Shown here: positions 15,706 through 24,855 of the stretch, one piece after another | Position numbering within the stretch: the stretch's first letter is position 1 | How the letters are laid out: the number at the start of each line of letters is the position of its first letter | Assembly (NCBI RefSeq): GCF_000607165.1 | Contig: NZ_JFZG01000035.1 | Span: forward strand, 1 to 35,033 | Direction: 5' to 3' | From: Ralstonia pickettii | GTDB lineage: Bacteria; Pseudomonadota; Gammaproteobacteria; Burkholderiales; Burkholderiaceae | DNA length: 35,033 nt | Notes under the pieces: model-generated | What the model saw: only the letters and a program-made list of their open reading frames with translations | Database searches by the model: none | What the model was told of the DNA's origin: nothing | Translations under genes and position numbers: made by a program

Positions 15706-17010
15706 ATGAGCAATTTCTACGACACGCCGTTCGGTATCGGTCATGACCACGTGTTCCTGGGCGCAGGGCACGAGAAAAACGAGCGCAAGACATGGGCCGT
15801 GATCGTGCTGTGCACGCTGATGATGGCCGCTGAGATCATCGGCGGCAGCATGTTTGGCTCGCTGGCCCTGGTGGCCGATGGGCTGCATATGTCGACGCAC
15901 GCAGGCGCCATGCTGATCGCGGCGCTGGCCTACACATATGCGCGGCGCCACGCGAACGACTCACGCTTCGTGTTCGGTACAGGCAAGCTCGGCGACCTGG
16001 CCGGCTTCACCAGCGCCATCATCCTGGCGATGATCGCGCTGCTGATCGGCTACGAGGCTGTGGTGCGATTCCTCTCGCCGGTGCCGATCCACTTTAGTGA
16101 GGCGATCCCGATTGCGGTGGTCGGCCTGCTGGTGAACATCGCCAGTGCCTGGCTGCTGAGCGGTGGCGACCACGATGGCCACAGCCATGGCCACAGTCAT
16201 CACCATGGTCATGCCCACGGACACGATCACGGCCCAGCCGGACTTGGCGACAAACATGCACACGGCAAGGAAGTGCAGCACATCAACGCGCCAGCAGGGG
16301 TGTTCGCGCTGTCGATCTTTGAAGACGACGTACCGCCAGTTTTCCGCTTGGCTGGAGAAACCATCCCGCTGCCCAGCGACGTGGCGACGGTGACCACCAT
16401 CCGGCCGGACGGCAGCCGCCAGGAATTCCTGATGGTCCGCAAGGCGAACTACCTAGAATCCACCACAGAGATTCCGGAGCCGCATGCCTTTACTGCCGTG
16501 CTCGGCATCGGCGGCCAGGAATACAGCGTGGCCTTCGAAGAGCATGAGCACGATCACGCCGATGGACACGGGGCGCACCATCGCGACCACAACATGCGCG
16601 CGGCCTATGTGCACGTCTTGGCCGACGCCGCCATCTCTGTCCTGGCCATCATCGGGCTGTTGCTGGCCAAAACCTTCGGCTGGCTCTGGATGGACCCGCT
16701 TGCAGGTATCGTCGGTGCGCTGGTCATCGCCAACTGGGCGTACGGACTGATGCGCGACACGGGTGGCATCCTGGTCGACATGACACCAGACAAGCAAATC
16801 GGCGGCCGCATCAAGACTGCACTGGAAACCGATGGCGACGCGCTGCTCGATCTGCACGTCTGGCGCATCGGCCCTGGGCACCTGGGCGTGGTGGTCTCGG
16901 TCGGCACACGCCAGGCGCATCGCGGGCCGCAGTTTTATCACGAACGGCTGCGGCGATTCCAAGCGCTGTCACACGTTACGATCGAGGTTCATTCGTTACC
17001 GACCAAATAA
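15706..17010 (+). CDS. dmeF: DmeF-type CDF Co(II)/Ni(II) efflux transporter
   Basis: A 434-aa inner-membrane cation diffusion facilitator that exports divalent metal to the periplasm using proton antiport. Transmembrane helix 2 has HMSTH (H61, H65) and helix 5 has HVLAD (H303, D307), the metal-site positions of the family. Between helices 4 and 5 lies a His-rich loop (~155-173). This is followed by an inserted ~85-residue beta-rich segment (~194-280) and a second His/Asp cluster (~280-295). This makes it longer than classic CDF proteins of ~300 aa. Pairing with an RcnR-type regulator supports Ni/Co rather than Zn as the main substrate. Confidence 0.92.
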   Translation: MSNFYDTPFGIGHDHVFLGAGHEKNERKTWAVIVLCTLMMAAEIIGGSMFGSLALVADGLHMSTHAGAMLIAALAYTYARRHANDSRFVFGTGKLGDLAGFTSAIILAMIALLIGYEAVVRFLSPVPIHFSEAIPIAVVGLLVNIASAWLLSGGDHDGHSHGHSHHHGHAHGHDHGPAGLGDKHAHGKEVQHINAPAGVFALSIFEDDVPPVFRLAGETIPLPSDVATVTTIRPDGSRQEFLMVRKANYLESTTEIPEPHAFTAVLGIGGQEYSVAFEEHEHDHADGHGAHHRDHNMRAAYVHVLADAAISVLAIIGLLLAKTFGWLWMDPLAGIVGALVIANWAYGLMRDTGGILVDMTPDKQIGGRIKTALETDGDALLDLHVWRIGPGHLGVVVSVGTRQAHRGPQFYHERLRRFQALSHVTIEVHSLPTK

Positions 17011-17015
17011 CCTGA

Positions 17016-17067
17016 CGTCCGACCTGGACATATCCTCCGGACGATTAGAACGGGGGCGGTACCCCGC
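17016..17067 (+). terminator. Possible terminator region after dmeF
   Basis: CGTCCG (17016-17021) can pair with CGGACG (17038-17043), followed at once by ATTAGAA and then a second GC-rich inverted repeat around 17050-17067 (GGGG...CCCC). The long first loop and lack of a T-run make termination uncertain. Confidence 0.3.
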
Positions 17068-17141
17068 CATGTGGGTGCCGCATTCGCCCAACCAAAACAA
17101 GAAAACATTGTCGCGGCCTGACCGCGGACGCTCTCCCGGCC

Positions 17142-18095
17142 ATGTACCACCCATCTAGATTTGCCCGCATTTGCGCGGCAGCGTTCGCTCTTGCTGCGCT
17201 CGTCTCCAGCCCATCACATGCGCATGGCATTGCTGGCAACCGCTTCTTTCCGGGAACGCTGAATTTCGACGACCCCGCTGTTGCTGACGAATTTTCCATC
17301 ACCGCCGGCGCTGTGCAGCACCCTGACAACAGCCGCAACGTCACGGATCGCGGCGCGACAGTCTCATTCGCGCGGTTGCTGACACCTGAGGTCTCGATCG
17401 GCTTTGACAGCGGCTTCATCCGGCGCGACTGGGACAGTGCACGCCAGCCAGGCGCAACCGGTTCCGACCTGATTCTCAAATCCCGGCTCTACGAAGACGA
17501 TCTGAACGAGACGCTTGTTGCCGCCTCGCTGATCTATGGGCTGCCCCAGACCGGCGCCAGACGACTCGGCGCCAGCACGTCAGCGACCATTGCCCCCAGC
17601 CTGTATGTAGGTCAGGGGTTGGGTGCCTTGCCTGAGGCGTGGTCTTGGCTTCGGCCGTTGGGCATCACCGCTGGCGTCAGCGTGGCCGTGCCGACCAGCA
17701 AAACATCGGACAACTTGAGCTACGACCCGATGACGCGACAGTTCAACCCTGTGAGGACAGCCAACGTCACCACGGTGCATTGGGGGTTCGCATTGGAGTA
17801 CAGCACGCTCTATTTGACGGATCGGTTTGTACCAGGCGTGCTCCCCAAAGAGGAGCCGCTCCATCAATGGGTCCCGTTGGTCGAATTCGCATTCGACTCA
17901 CCACGGGGCCAGCGTACGCGTGGCACCGTCAACCCAGGCTTCGCTTATGTCAAGGATACGTGGCAGGTGGCAGCGGAACTGGTCCTCCCCTTGACCCACG
18001 GATCAACGCGCGGTGTCGGCGCGAACGTTCAGGTGTTGTTCTTTCTGGACGATTTCCTGCCGGCGCTGTTCGGAAGGCCGATGCTGACTCACTAA
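17142..18095 (+). CDS. Putative outer-membrane beta-barrel protein in the Ni/Co cluster
   Basis: A 317-aa protein with a signal peptide (basic MYHPSRFAR, hydrophobic ICAAAFALAALV, cleavage after SHA near residue 27). The mature part alternates polar and aromatic/hydrophobic residues in short strands, and the C-terminal ~40 residues form a strand-rich segment. This suggests an outer-membrane barrel. The mature N-terminus starts HGIAGNRFFPGTL. No specific family function is known to me. It follows dmeF by 131 bases on the same strand and precedes a second CDF gene, so it may take part in metal export across the outer membrane or in envelope protection. The start at 17142 is the only ATG before the signal sequence. 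Confidence 0.7.
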   Translation: MYHPSRFARICAAAFALAALVSSPSHAHGIAGNRFFPGTLNFDDPAVADEFSITAGAVQHPDNSRNVTDRGATVSFARLLTPEVSIGFDSGFIRRDWDSARQPGATGSDLILKSRLYEDDLNETLVAASLIYGLPQTGARRLGASTSATIAPSLYVGQGLGALPEAWSWLRPLGITAGVSVAVPTSKTSDNLSYDPMTRQFNPVRTANVTTVHWGFALEYSTLYLTDRFVPGVLPKEEPLHQWVPLVEFAFDSPRGQRTRGTVNPGFAYVKDTWQVAAELVLPLTHGSTRGVGANVQVLFFLDDFLPALFGRPMLTH

Positions 18096-18438
18096 CGAAT
18101 TGTCTTAGCGTGCATGTTCAAAATGGTCGATAGGGACTTAGATTCGCCCCTTGCCAATTGCATCTGGCATGAAGCACTCGGTTCGATGCAAATGGCTTTC
18201 TGACCCCGAGGCAATCTGATCCGGCTTGTGGCTGAAAACGCCGCTTTCCTAGATCAGGGATCCCGGTATTGCACTTGTGCCCACCAGTGCACCAGCGAAT
18301 GCGAACGCCTCTCATGCGGATTCTTTTCTGCGGCTGCCGGTTATTCCCCAAACGGTCAATTCTCAACCTATGATCGCGGACAAATCCAGGCGCTCGCCCT
18401 CAAGGTGACCGGTCCTCGACCATCAGACAAACCAGACC
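18096..18438. other. 343-base gap before the second CDF gene
   Basis: No ORF with a good ribosome site and no RNA gene was recognised. The sequence is of mixed composition without a strong hairpin or a convincing promoter. It may hold the promoter of the downstream CDF gene. Confidence 0.4.
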
Positions 18439-19362
18439 ATGCAACAGCCAACCGAGATCGATTTCGACAGCGAGACACCGGCCATCAAGCGCGCGGCGAA
18501 ACGCAGCACTCTCGTGAGCGTGGGTGTCAATTTGGCCCTAACGGCCGCGCAACTGGTTGCTGGCGTTCTTGCCCATTCACAAGCGTTGATAGCCGACGCA
18601 ATTCACTCGCTTTCCGACCTGGTTTCGGATTTCGTCGTCCTCTTTGCCGGACACCATAGCCAGAAGGAACCGGACGCAGAACATCACTATGGTCACCTTC
18701 GGTTCGAGACAGCGGCATCCCTGGTTTTGGGCTTGCTGCTACTTGGCGTAGGCATCGGGATGCTTTGGAGTGCGGTGACAAAGCTGGAGCATCCGGAATC
18801 AATTTCACATGTGAAGTTGATTGGCTTGTGGGTCGCACTTGGCGCACTGGTGAGCAAAGAGCTGTTGTTCCGGTACATGCTGGCCGTCGCCGAGCGCGTG
18901 CGCTCCAGCATGCTGATAGCGAACGCCTGGCATGCTCGCTCCGACGCAGCCTCCTCGTTGGTGGTCGCACTCGGCATCATCGGCAATTTGCTTGGATTTC
19001 ACCTGCTCGACCCGGTAGCCGCACTCATTGTGGGGCTGATGGTATCCAGAATGGGGTGGCAGTTTGGCTCGAATGCTCTGCACGATCTCATGGACAGAGC
19101 CGTCGATGAAGAGACAGCGACCGAAATTCGGCAAGTAATGCTCGGCACGCCAGGCGTGCTTGGCGTTCATGACGTTCGGACACGCAAGATGGGCGACATG
19201 ATCCTGGTGGACGCGCACTTGGAGATCGAAAGCACCGCAACCGTGAAGGTCGGTCACGACATCGCGCTGGAAGCAAGGCGACGCGTCATGGAAAGACATG
19301 ATGTTCTCAATGTCATGACCCACGTCGATCCCGTAGACAGGCTCACAGCCGGTACAAGCTAG
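18439..19362 (+). CDS. CDF-family divalent metal efflux transporter (FieF-like)
   Basis: A 307-aa inner-membrane transporter of standard CDF length. The helix 2 metal site is HSLSD (H56, D60) and the helix 5 site is HARSD (H165, D169), a pattern common in Zn/Cd/Fe CDF proteins. The C-terminal ~90 residues form the cytoplasmic ferredoxin-like domain with LGVHDVRTRKMGDMILVDAHLEI and a late MTHVDP. It lacks the long His-rich loop of the DmeF paralogue, so the element carries two different CDF exporters. Its stop overlaps that of the convergent histidine kinase by 4 bases. Confidence 0.9.
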   Translation: MQQPTEIDFDSETPAIKRAAKRSTLVSVGVNLALTAAQLVAGVLAHSQALIADAIHSLSDLVSDFVVLFAGHHSQKEPDAEHHYGHLRFETAASLVLGLLLLGVGIGMLWSAVTKLEHPESISHVKLIGLWVALGALVSKELLFRYMLAVAERVRSSMLIANAWHARSDAASSLVVALGIIGNLLGFHLLDPVAALIVGLMVSRMGWQFGSNALHDLMDRAVDEETATEIRQVMLGTPGVLGVHDVRTRKMGDMILVDAHLEIESTATVKVGHDIALEARRRVMERHDVLNVMTHVDPVDRLTAGTS

Positions 19363-20966
19363 CCGTTCAGTCGCGGTAAGAACACGTTGAATCTTGAGCC
19401 TTTGCCTTCTTCGCTGGTCACAGTGATCGTTCCTCGGTGCAGTTCCACGACCAGCTTCACCAAGTAAAGCCCGACACCTGCTCCAACCGTCCCTGCAACG
19501 TTGCCGCCGCGCACGTAGCGCTCGAACAAGCGCTCGATATCGCGCTCTGGTATGCCCAGGCCCCGGTCTTCCACAGTTACCGACACACCGTCGGCATCGC
19601 TGCGCATACGCACACTGACCGGTGCGCCTGGCGGCGAATACTTAACGGCGTTGCCGACAAGATTGCTGAAGGCCTGGAATAAGAGCCGGGCATCGCCGAA
19701 GAATGTGTTCGGCTCATCCGTCTCTATGCACACCTCGATCCGAGCGCTCGGCGTGCCTTCCAAGTGCATTTCGCAAACCTCGTGCAGAAGCGCTGCAAGC
19801 GGGAAATCGGTGCGCCGCATCGCTGCTGGCGTCGTGGAATCCAGCCACTGCGAAGAGTCGAGCAAGTGATCCATCAGGTGCGTCATGCGCTGCACGGCCG
19901 CCCGGATTTTCCCGCAGCGTTCTTCGAGCGCCTCGGGCTGCAACGCATCACGCGTGCGTATCAACCGCTGGGCCTGGCCGTCAATCACGCCCAGTGGCGT
20001 ACGGAATTCATGCGACGCCATTGAGATGAAATTGCGTTGGAGTTCGGCCATGCGGCGCTCTTTGTCAAGCGTCTCCTGCAATACGGCCGCCTGGGCGGTC
20101 AGTACATCTTTGCTGCGCCCCAGTTCGATTGTGTTTTCTCGAAAACGCGCCACGGCTTGCGCGATGTCGCCAATCTCGTCGTGGCGGTCCAAGCCTGGGA
20201 TGTCGATCTGGGTATCGTTGTTGGCAACGCGGTGCATGCGATCCACTAGCACGGCAATCGGGCGCGACACGGCAAAGACAAGGTAGATCACGGCCAGCAC
20301 GACCAGACATGCCGCCACAACGATCGCCCCAACGATGAGTTGCCGCGCATCGTGGTAGGCCTGCGCCTCTCGCTCGGTTTCTGCCGTGGCGCCAGCGACA
20401 CTGCGTTCGGTCATCACGCCCAAGGTGTCGTTGGCCAAGTCGAATGCGTGTTTGGAATCCGCGTGATAGAGCCGCGCAGCACCCGCTACGTCGCCTGCCT
20501 TGGCAGAAATCATCAGCCGTCGCGCAAGCTCGCGATACGTGTTCCATTGGGTGACAAACTGGCTGTAAAGCTCGTGCTCGGCGCTGTCGTGTTCGATCTT
20601 GTCGTAGCGGGCCTGGGACGTGGCAATCGCTTTGTCGAGCATGGCGACCTGTTCGTCGGCGGCTCGCAGGTCAGCGCGTGATGAGGCGATCAGAAAATCG
20701 CCTTCGGCCGCGCGATAATCCGAGATGTAGTTGTTGAGGTCGCCCAGAATCCGGCTGTTCTGTAGCCAGCGCCCGCTGATCTGCGCAGATACGCTGTGGA
20801 AGCTCGCCAGTTGGTCGATACTGAAAGCGCCGACGCCGACCACCAGCAGTAAAAAGATCACGAACACCAGCGTCAGCCGGACCCGGATGGGACGCAGGAT
20901 CAACGGCGATGCGATTCCAAAGCGCCGCCCGTCTGGCGCGGCTGTGACCGTTTTTGGCGATTGCAT
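19359..20966 (-). CDS. Sensor histidine kinase with four-helix periplasmic domain
   Basis: A 535-aa membrane kinase. Order: TM1 (~29-50), periplasmic four-helix-bundle sensor of MCP type (~51-207), TM2 (~209-233), HAMP (~234-285), short coiled coil, HisKA with H319 in MASHEFRTPL, and HATPase_c with NLVGNAVKYSP (N box), DRGLGIP (G1) and GAGVGLYLVK (G2). It is not a close match to CzcS/CusS architecture, which lack the 4HB-MCP sensor. The partner regulator gene is divergent, with its start 78 bases away. The location between a CDF gene and an RND efflux cluster suggests control of metal efflux, but the ligand is unknown. Confidence 0.9.
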   Translation of the reverse strand: MQSPKTVTAAPDGRRFGIASPLILRPIRVRLTLVFVIFLLLVVGVGAFSIDQLASFHSVSAQISGRWLQNSRILGDLNNYISDYRAAEGDFLIASSRADLRAADEQVAMLDKAIATSQARYDKIEHDSAEHELYSQFVTQWNTYRELARRLMISAKAGDVAGAARLYHADSKHAFDLANDTLGVMTERSVAGATAETEREAQAYHDARQLIVGAIVVAACLVVLAVIYLVFAVSRPIAVLVDRMHRVANNDTQIDIPGLDRHDEIGDIAQAVARFRENTIELGRSKDVLTAQAAVLQETLDKERRMAELQRNFISMASHEFRTPLGVIDGQAQRLIRTRDALQPEALEERCGKIRAAVQRMTHLMDHLLDSSQWLDSTTPAAMRRTDFPLAALLHEVCEMHLEGTPSARIEVCIETDEPNTFFGDARLLFQAFSNLVGNAVKYSPPGAPVSVRMRSDADGVSVTVEDRGLGIPERDIERLFERYVRGGNVAGTVGAGVGLYLVKLVVELHRGTITVTSEEGKGSRFNVFLPRLNG

Positions 20967-21043
20967 AGGTAATGTCCTGCGCAGTTTTTCTTGACGACGT
21001 CATGAGCGGAGCATCAGTCACCATACCACCAGCTGAAATCCCC

Positions 21044-21649
21044 ATGAAGCCAGCCAACCCCAAGATCCTCTGCATTGAAGACGACGTTGAAACCGCCGAG
21101 TTGATCACCGAAGAACTGGCCGAACACGGCTACACCGTGATCACGGCGAACGATGGTGAGTCCGGGCTGGCGATGCTCCTGCGCGAAGCCCCCGATCTGG
21201 TGCTGTGCGACGTAGGCATGCCGGGCATGACCGGGTTCGAGTTGCTGGAGCAATTGCGCACGCTCGCGCCACGTTATGCTGAAATTCCGTTCGTCTTTTT
21301 GACGGCGATGGCGCAACGCGACTCTGAACTGCGTGGGCGTCGCCTGGGTGCTGATGACTATGTGACCAAACCGGTCGACTTCGAAATCCTGATGAGCATT
21401 GTGCAGACCCGGCTCGCCAGACGGCCGCGCACGCATACCGCACATCCGCCCGTACAACTGAGCGAGCGTGAGGTCGAGGTGCTAGCATGGTCTGCGCGCG
21501 GCAAGACATCGGGTGAGATCGCCACGATTCTTGGGCTCTCCAAGCGCACGGTCGATTTCCATATGGACAATGCGCGCGAAAAGCTGGGCGTCGCCACGCG
21601 CATCGAAGCCGTGGTCAGGGCTTCCAGCTCGGGCATTATCAAACCATAG
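21044..21649 (+). CDS. LuxR/NarL-type response regulator
   Basis: A 201-aa regulator from the ATG at 21044. Upstream in-frame starts at 20972 and 21002 would add residues before the receiver domain and nearly abut the kinase gene, so they are less likely. The receiver domain has acidic pair EDD (11-13), phospho-acceptor D56 in LVLCDVGMPGM and Lys in YVTKPVDF. The C-terminal LuxR helix-turn-helix is LSEREVEVLAWSARGK ... SKRTVDFHMDNAREKLGV. A NarL-type output is unusual for a metal-RND regulator, since CzcR/CusR are OmpR-type. It may act on the divergent RND promoter region, which is untested. Confidence 0.88.
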   Translation: MKPANPKILCIEDDVETAELITEELAEHGYTVITANDGESGLAMLLREAPDLVLCDVGMPGMTGFELLEQLRTLAPRYAEIPFVFLTAMAQRDSELRGRRLGADDYVTKPVDFEILMSIVQTRLARRPRTHTAHPPVQLSEREVEVLAWSARGKTSGEIATILGLSKRTVDFHMDNAREKLGVATRIEAVVRASSSGIIKP

Positions 21650-21650
21650 G

Positions 21651-21673
21651 GGCCGCCGCACGAAGCGGCGGCC
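21651..21673. terminator. Strong bidirectional hairpin between convergent genes
   Basis: GGCCGCCGC (21651-21659) and GCGGCGGCC (21665-21673) form a perfect 9-bp GC stem with a 5-base loop. It begins one base after the response-regulator stop and ends 5 bases before the RND-pump stop. No T-run follows, but position and strength suit a shared terminator or 3'-end stabiliser. Confidence 0.65.
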
Positions 21674-21678
21674 ATCGC

Positions 21679-24600
21679 TCAGACCGGCGCTTCCTCAAGG
21701 GGCGAGTCTTCAGGCGGCTCCTTGCCGAGGAATACCATCCGCAACGCAGGCACGATCACCAGCAGCATCAACGGGCCCACCAACATGCCGCCCACAACCA
21801 CGGTGGCTAGGGGCCGCTGCACCTGGCTGCCGATGCCCGTGGAAATCGCCGCCGGGAACAGGCCGATACACGCCGACAGGGCCGTCATCAGCATTGGCCG
21901 CATGCGCTGTTGCGCCGCATGGAACATCGCTTCAGTTGGCTGGAGGCCGCGCTCCCGGCGCAAGTCGTTGTAGTAGGTGATCATCAGGATGCCGTCCATG
22001 ACCGATACACCAAACAACGAGACGAACCCAATGGCCGCCGAGACGCTGAAGTCCAGCCCCGTCAGGAACAGTGCCGCTACCCCACCGGTGATCGCAAACG
22101 GAATACCGGCCAGCGCCATCAGGCTATCGCGCAGCGAATTGAACAGTCCATAGAGCAGGACCAGAATCAACAGAATGCTGATCGGCACCATGACCGCGAG
22201 CCGCTGCTTGGCCTGTTCGAGTTCTTCAAACTCACCCGCCCACTCGATGCGGTAGCCTTGCGGCAACTTGACGTGCTGGGCGATGCGCTGCTGCGCTTCT
22301 TCCACCGTGCCGCCCAGGTCGCGCCCGCGTACACTGAACTTGACCGGAATATAGCGGGCGTTCTTCTCGTGATAGATGTACGACGCCCCCGTATCCAGCG
22401 TGATGTCAGCCAGCGCCGAGAGCGGAATGTAGGCGTTGCCGCCATTCGCGTTCGAGTAGGCGACGCGGATGTTGCGCACCGCATCGATTGTGGCACGGTA
22501 CTCCGGGGCCAGCCGCACCGTCAGTGCAAACTGCCGATCGCCTTCCAGGATGGTGGTCGCCTGAGAGCCCGACAGGGCCGCTTGCACCACGGTGTTCACA
22601 TCCCCAGTGTTGAGCCCATAGCGCGCGGCCGCCTCACGGTTGATGCGCACGTTCAGGTTCGGTTGACCGAGCACGCGGAAGATGCCCAGGTCTGTGATGC
22701 CTTTGACCTCGCTCATCTCGCCCTGTACCTGATCGGCAAGCCGCTCCAGCACCTGCAGGTCCGGGCCGATGATCTTGACCGAGTTGGCCCCCTTCACGCC
22801 CGACAACCCTTCTTCCACGTTGTCCTGGATGTACTGCGAGAAGTTCAGGCCGACCCCGGTGAACTCACTGGTGAATTCTTTCTGGATCTGCGCGATCAGC
22901 TTCTCCTTGGTCATCCCCGCCGACCATTGGTCGAACGGCTTGAGGGGCACGAAGAATTCAGCGTTGTAGAAGCCCGCGGCATCACTGCCGTCGTCGGGGC
23001 GACCGTGGGCCGACACCACCGTGCGCACCTCGGGGTGCTTGAGCAAAATCTGGCGCATGCGCGCGACCGGTACCACGCCCGATTCCAGCGACGCCGTTTG
23101 CGGCATCGTCAGCCGAATCCACAGGTTGCCTTCTTCAAGCGCCGGCAGGAACTCCGTACCCAGCAGCGGCATGAGCGCCGCCGTTACCGCCAGCACGACC
23201 GCGCCGATCGTCACGGCAATGCGCCGGTTGGACAAGGACCACGTCAGCGCAGGCTGGTAGACCTTGTGCAACGCGCGAACGAGCCAGGTTTCCTTCTCTT
23301 CGATCTTCTTGGGCAGCAGGTACGAGCACAGCGCCGGCGTGACCGTGAAGGTGGCGATAAGCGCGCCCGCCAACGCGTAGCCATAGGTACGCGCCATCGG
23401 GCCGAAGATCTGGCCTTCCACCCCCTGCATGGTGAACAGTGGAACAAATGCGGCCACAGTGATCAGTGCGGAGAAGAACACCGCGCGATCGACCTGCAGC
23501 GCACTGACGAAAATCATGCGCAAGCGCTCCGGCACGCGGAAGCCCAGCATCTTCGCGTCACGGCTCATCAGCAGGCGCGTCTGCTCCGCCGCCGGCATCT
23601 GGAAGTTGCGGAAGATGTTTTCGACCAGGATGACCGACGAATCCACGATGATCCCGAAGTCCACCGCGCCCACCGATAGCAGGTTGGCGGATTCGCCGGT
23701 CAGCAAGAGGATCAGGATGCTGAAGAACAGCGCAAACGGAATGTTGGCGCTAACGATGATGGCGCTGCGCAAATCGCCCAGGAAGATCCATTGGATGAAG
23801 AACACCAGCAGGCAGCCAAACAGCAGCGCATGCATGACCGTGTGCGTGGTGACCGAGACGAGCTCCGAGCGGTCGTAGTAACGCTCGACCTTCACGCCTG
23901 CCGGCAGCGTGCCATCGGTGTTGATCTTGTCCAGCTCGGCCTTGACGCGCGCCACCACGTCGTTGGTCTGCATGGTGCGGTTCATCACCACGATGGCGGT
24001 GACGACGTCGCTTTCGTTGTCACGGCCGGCAATGCCCAGACGGGGCGCGAAACCAATCTTCGTCTTCGCGACATCCTTGACCTGCACGGGCACGCCATTG
24101 GTCTGCGTAAGGACGATCTTGTCGATGTCCTTCACGTCTTGGATCAGACCCACGCCGCGGATGTTGACTGACTGCTGGCCAAAGTTGATCGTGCGCCCGC
24201 CGACGTTGATATTGGCGTTACCGAGCGCCGTCATCATCTGCGGCAGGGTGACGCCATAGGCTTCCAGCTTCTTCGGGTCGACCTCGACGTCGTACTCCTT
24301 GGTCGTGCCTCCCCAACTGACGACCTGCGCCACGCCCGGTACGGTCTTCAGGCGGCGCTGCAACACCCAATCCTGCAAGGTGCGCAGGTTGGTCAGGCCA
24401 AAGTGGGGCGGGCCCTTCAACTGATAGCGCACCACTTCCCCGACCAGGCTGGACGCCTGAATTTGCGGCTGCACATTGTTGGGCAGGCTGACGTTCTGCT
24501 GGAGGGCAAGTGCCGCCTGCGTGTAAGCAAAGTAGTAGTCGATCCCGTACTTAAAGGTCACGCGCACGAACGACAACCCATAGAACGACGTGGAGCGGAT

Positions 24601-24843
24601 GTTCTCCACACCGGGCGTCGCCGCGAGGCCGATCTCCATCGGCACGGTGTAGTACCGCTCCATTTCTTCGGCCGACAGACCGGGCGTTTGCGCCGTGATT
24701 TCGAGAATGACGGGAGCGGGGTTGGGGTACGCCTCGATGTTGAGCTTGGAATACGCGAACAGCCCTGCCGTCACGAACGCCAGCAGGAACAACAGGATCA
24801 GCGGCCGTCGCAGCAGCGACAGCTTCAGAATCGCTTTGAGCAC
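21679..24843 (-). CDS. Heavy-metal efflux RND pump (CzcA family)
   Basis: A 1054-aa inner-membrane RND transporter, typical length for the HME group. Helix 4 carries DFGIIVDSSVILVEN with D395, D401 and E408, the proton/metal relay of CzcA-like pumps for divalent ions. The monovalent Cu/Ag pump CusA has a different sequence here. The family-typical DFG-x2-VDGA has become DFG-x2-VDSS, a mild variation. It drives export of Zn/Co/Cd/Ni-type ions from periplasm or cytoplasm through the adaptor and outer-membrane channel encoded next door. It is second in a leftward operon, 12 bases after the adaptor gene. Confidence 0.93.
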   Translation of the reverse strand: MLKAILKLSLLRRPLILLFLLAFVTAGLFAYSKLNIEAYPNPAPVILEITAQTPGLSAEEMERYYTVPMEIGLAATPGVENIRSTSFYGLSFVRVTFKYGIDYYFAYTQAALALQQNVSLPNNVQPQIQASSLVGEVVRYQLKGPPHFGLTNLRTLQDWVLQRRLKTVPGVAQVVSWGGTTKEYDVEVDPKKLEAYGVTLPQMMTALGNANINVGGRTINFGQQSVNIRGVGLIQDVKDIDKIVLTQTNGVPVQVKDVAKTKIGFAPRLGIAGRDNESDVVTAIVVMNRTMQTNDVVARVKAELDKINTDGTLPAGVKVERYYDRSELVSVTTHTVMHALLFGCLLVFFIQWIFLGDLRSAIIVSANIPFALFFSILILLLTGESANLLSVGAVDFGIIVDSSVILVENIFRNFQMPAAEQTRLLMSRDAKMLGFRVPERLRMIFVSALQVDRAVFFSALITVAAFVPLFTMQGVEGQIFGPMARTYGYALAGALIATFTVTPALCSYLLPKKIEEKETWLVRALHKVYQPALTWSLSNRRIAVTIGAVVLAVTAALMPLLGTEFLPALEEGNLWIRLTMPQTASLESGVVPVARMRQILLKHPEVRTVVSAHGRPDDGSDAAGFYNAEFFVPLKPFDQWSAGMTKEKLIAQIQKEFTSEFTGVGLNFSQYIQDNVEEGLSGVKGANSVKIIGPDLQVLERLADQVQGEMSEVKGITDLGIFRVLGQPNLNVRINREAAARYGLNTGDVNTVVQAALSGSQATTILEGDRQFALTVRLAPEYRATIDAVRNIRVAYSNANGGNAYIPLSALADITLDTGASYIYHEKNARYIPVKFSVRGRDLGGTVEEAQQRIAQHVKLPQGYRIEWAGEFEELEQAKQRLAVMVPISILLILVLLYGLFNSLRDSLMALAGIPFAITGGVAALFLTGLDFSVSAAIGFVSLFGVSVMDGILMITYYNDLRRERGLQPTEAMFHAAQQRMRPMLMTALSACIGLFPAAISTGIGSQVQRPLATVVVGGMLVGPLMLLVIVPALRMVFLGKEPPEDSPLEEAPV

Positions 24844-24855
24844 GGTGAACTCCCC

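Noticed and set aside
20972-21043. N-terminal extension of the response regulator
   Set aside because: It would leave only 5 bases between divergent genes and adds residues outside the receiver domain. The ATG at 21044 fits the domain boundary.
21910-23679. 589-aa open frame on the plus strand
   Set aside because: It is antisense to the RND pump, has a composition dominated by Arg/His/Gln as expected of a shadow frame in high-GC DNA, and shows no domain.
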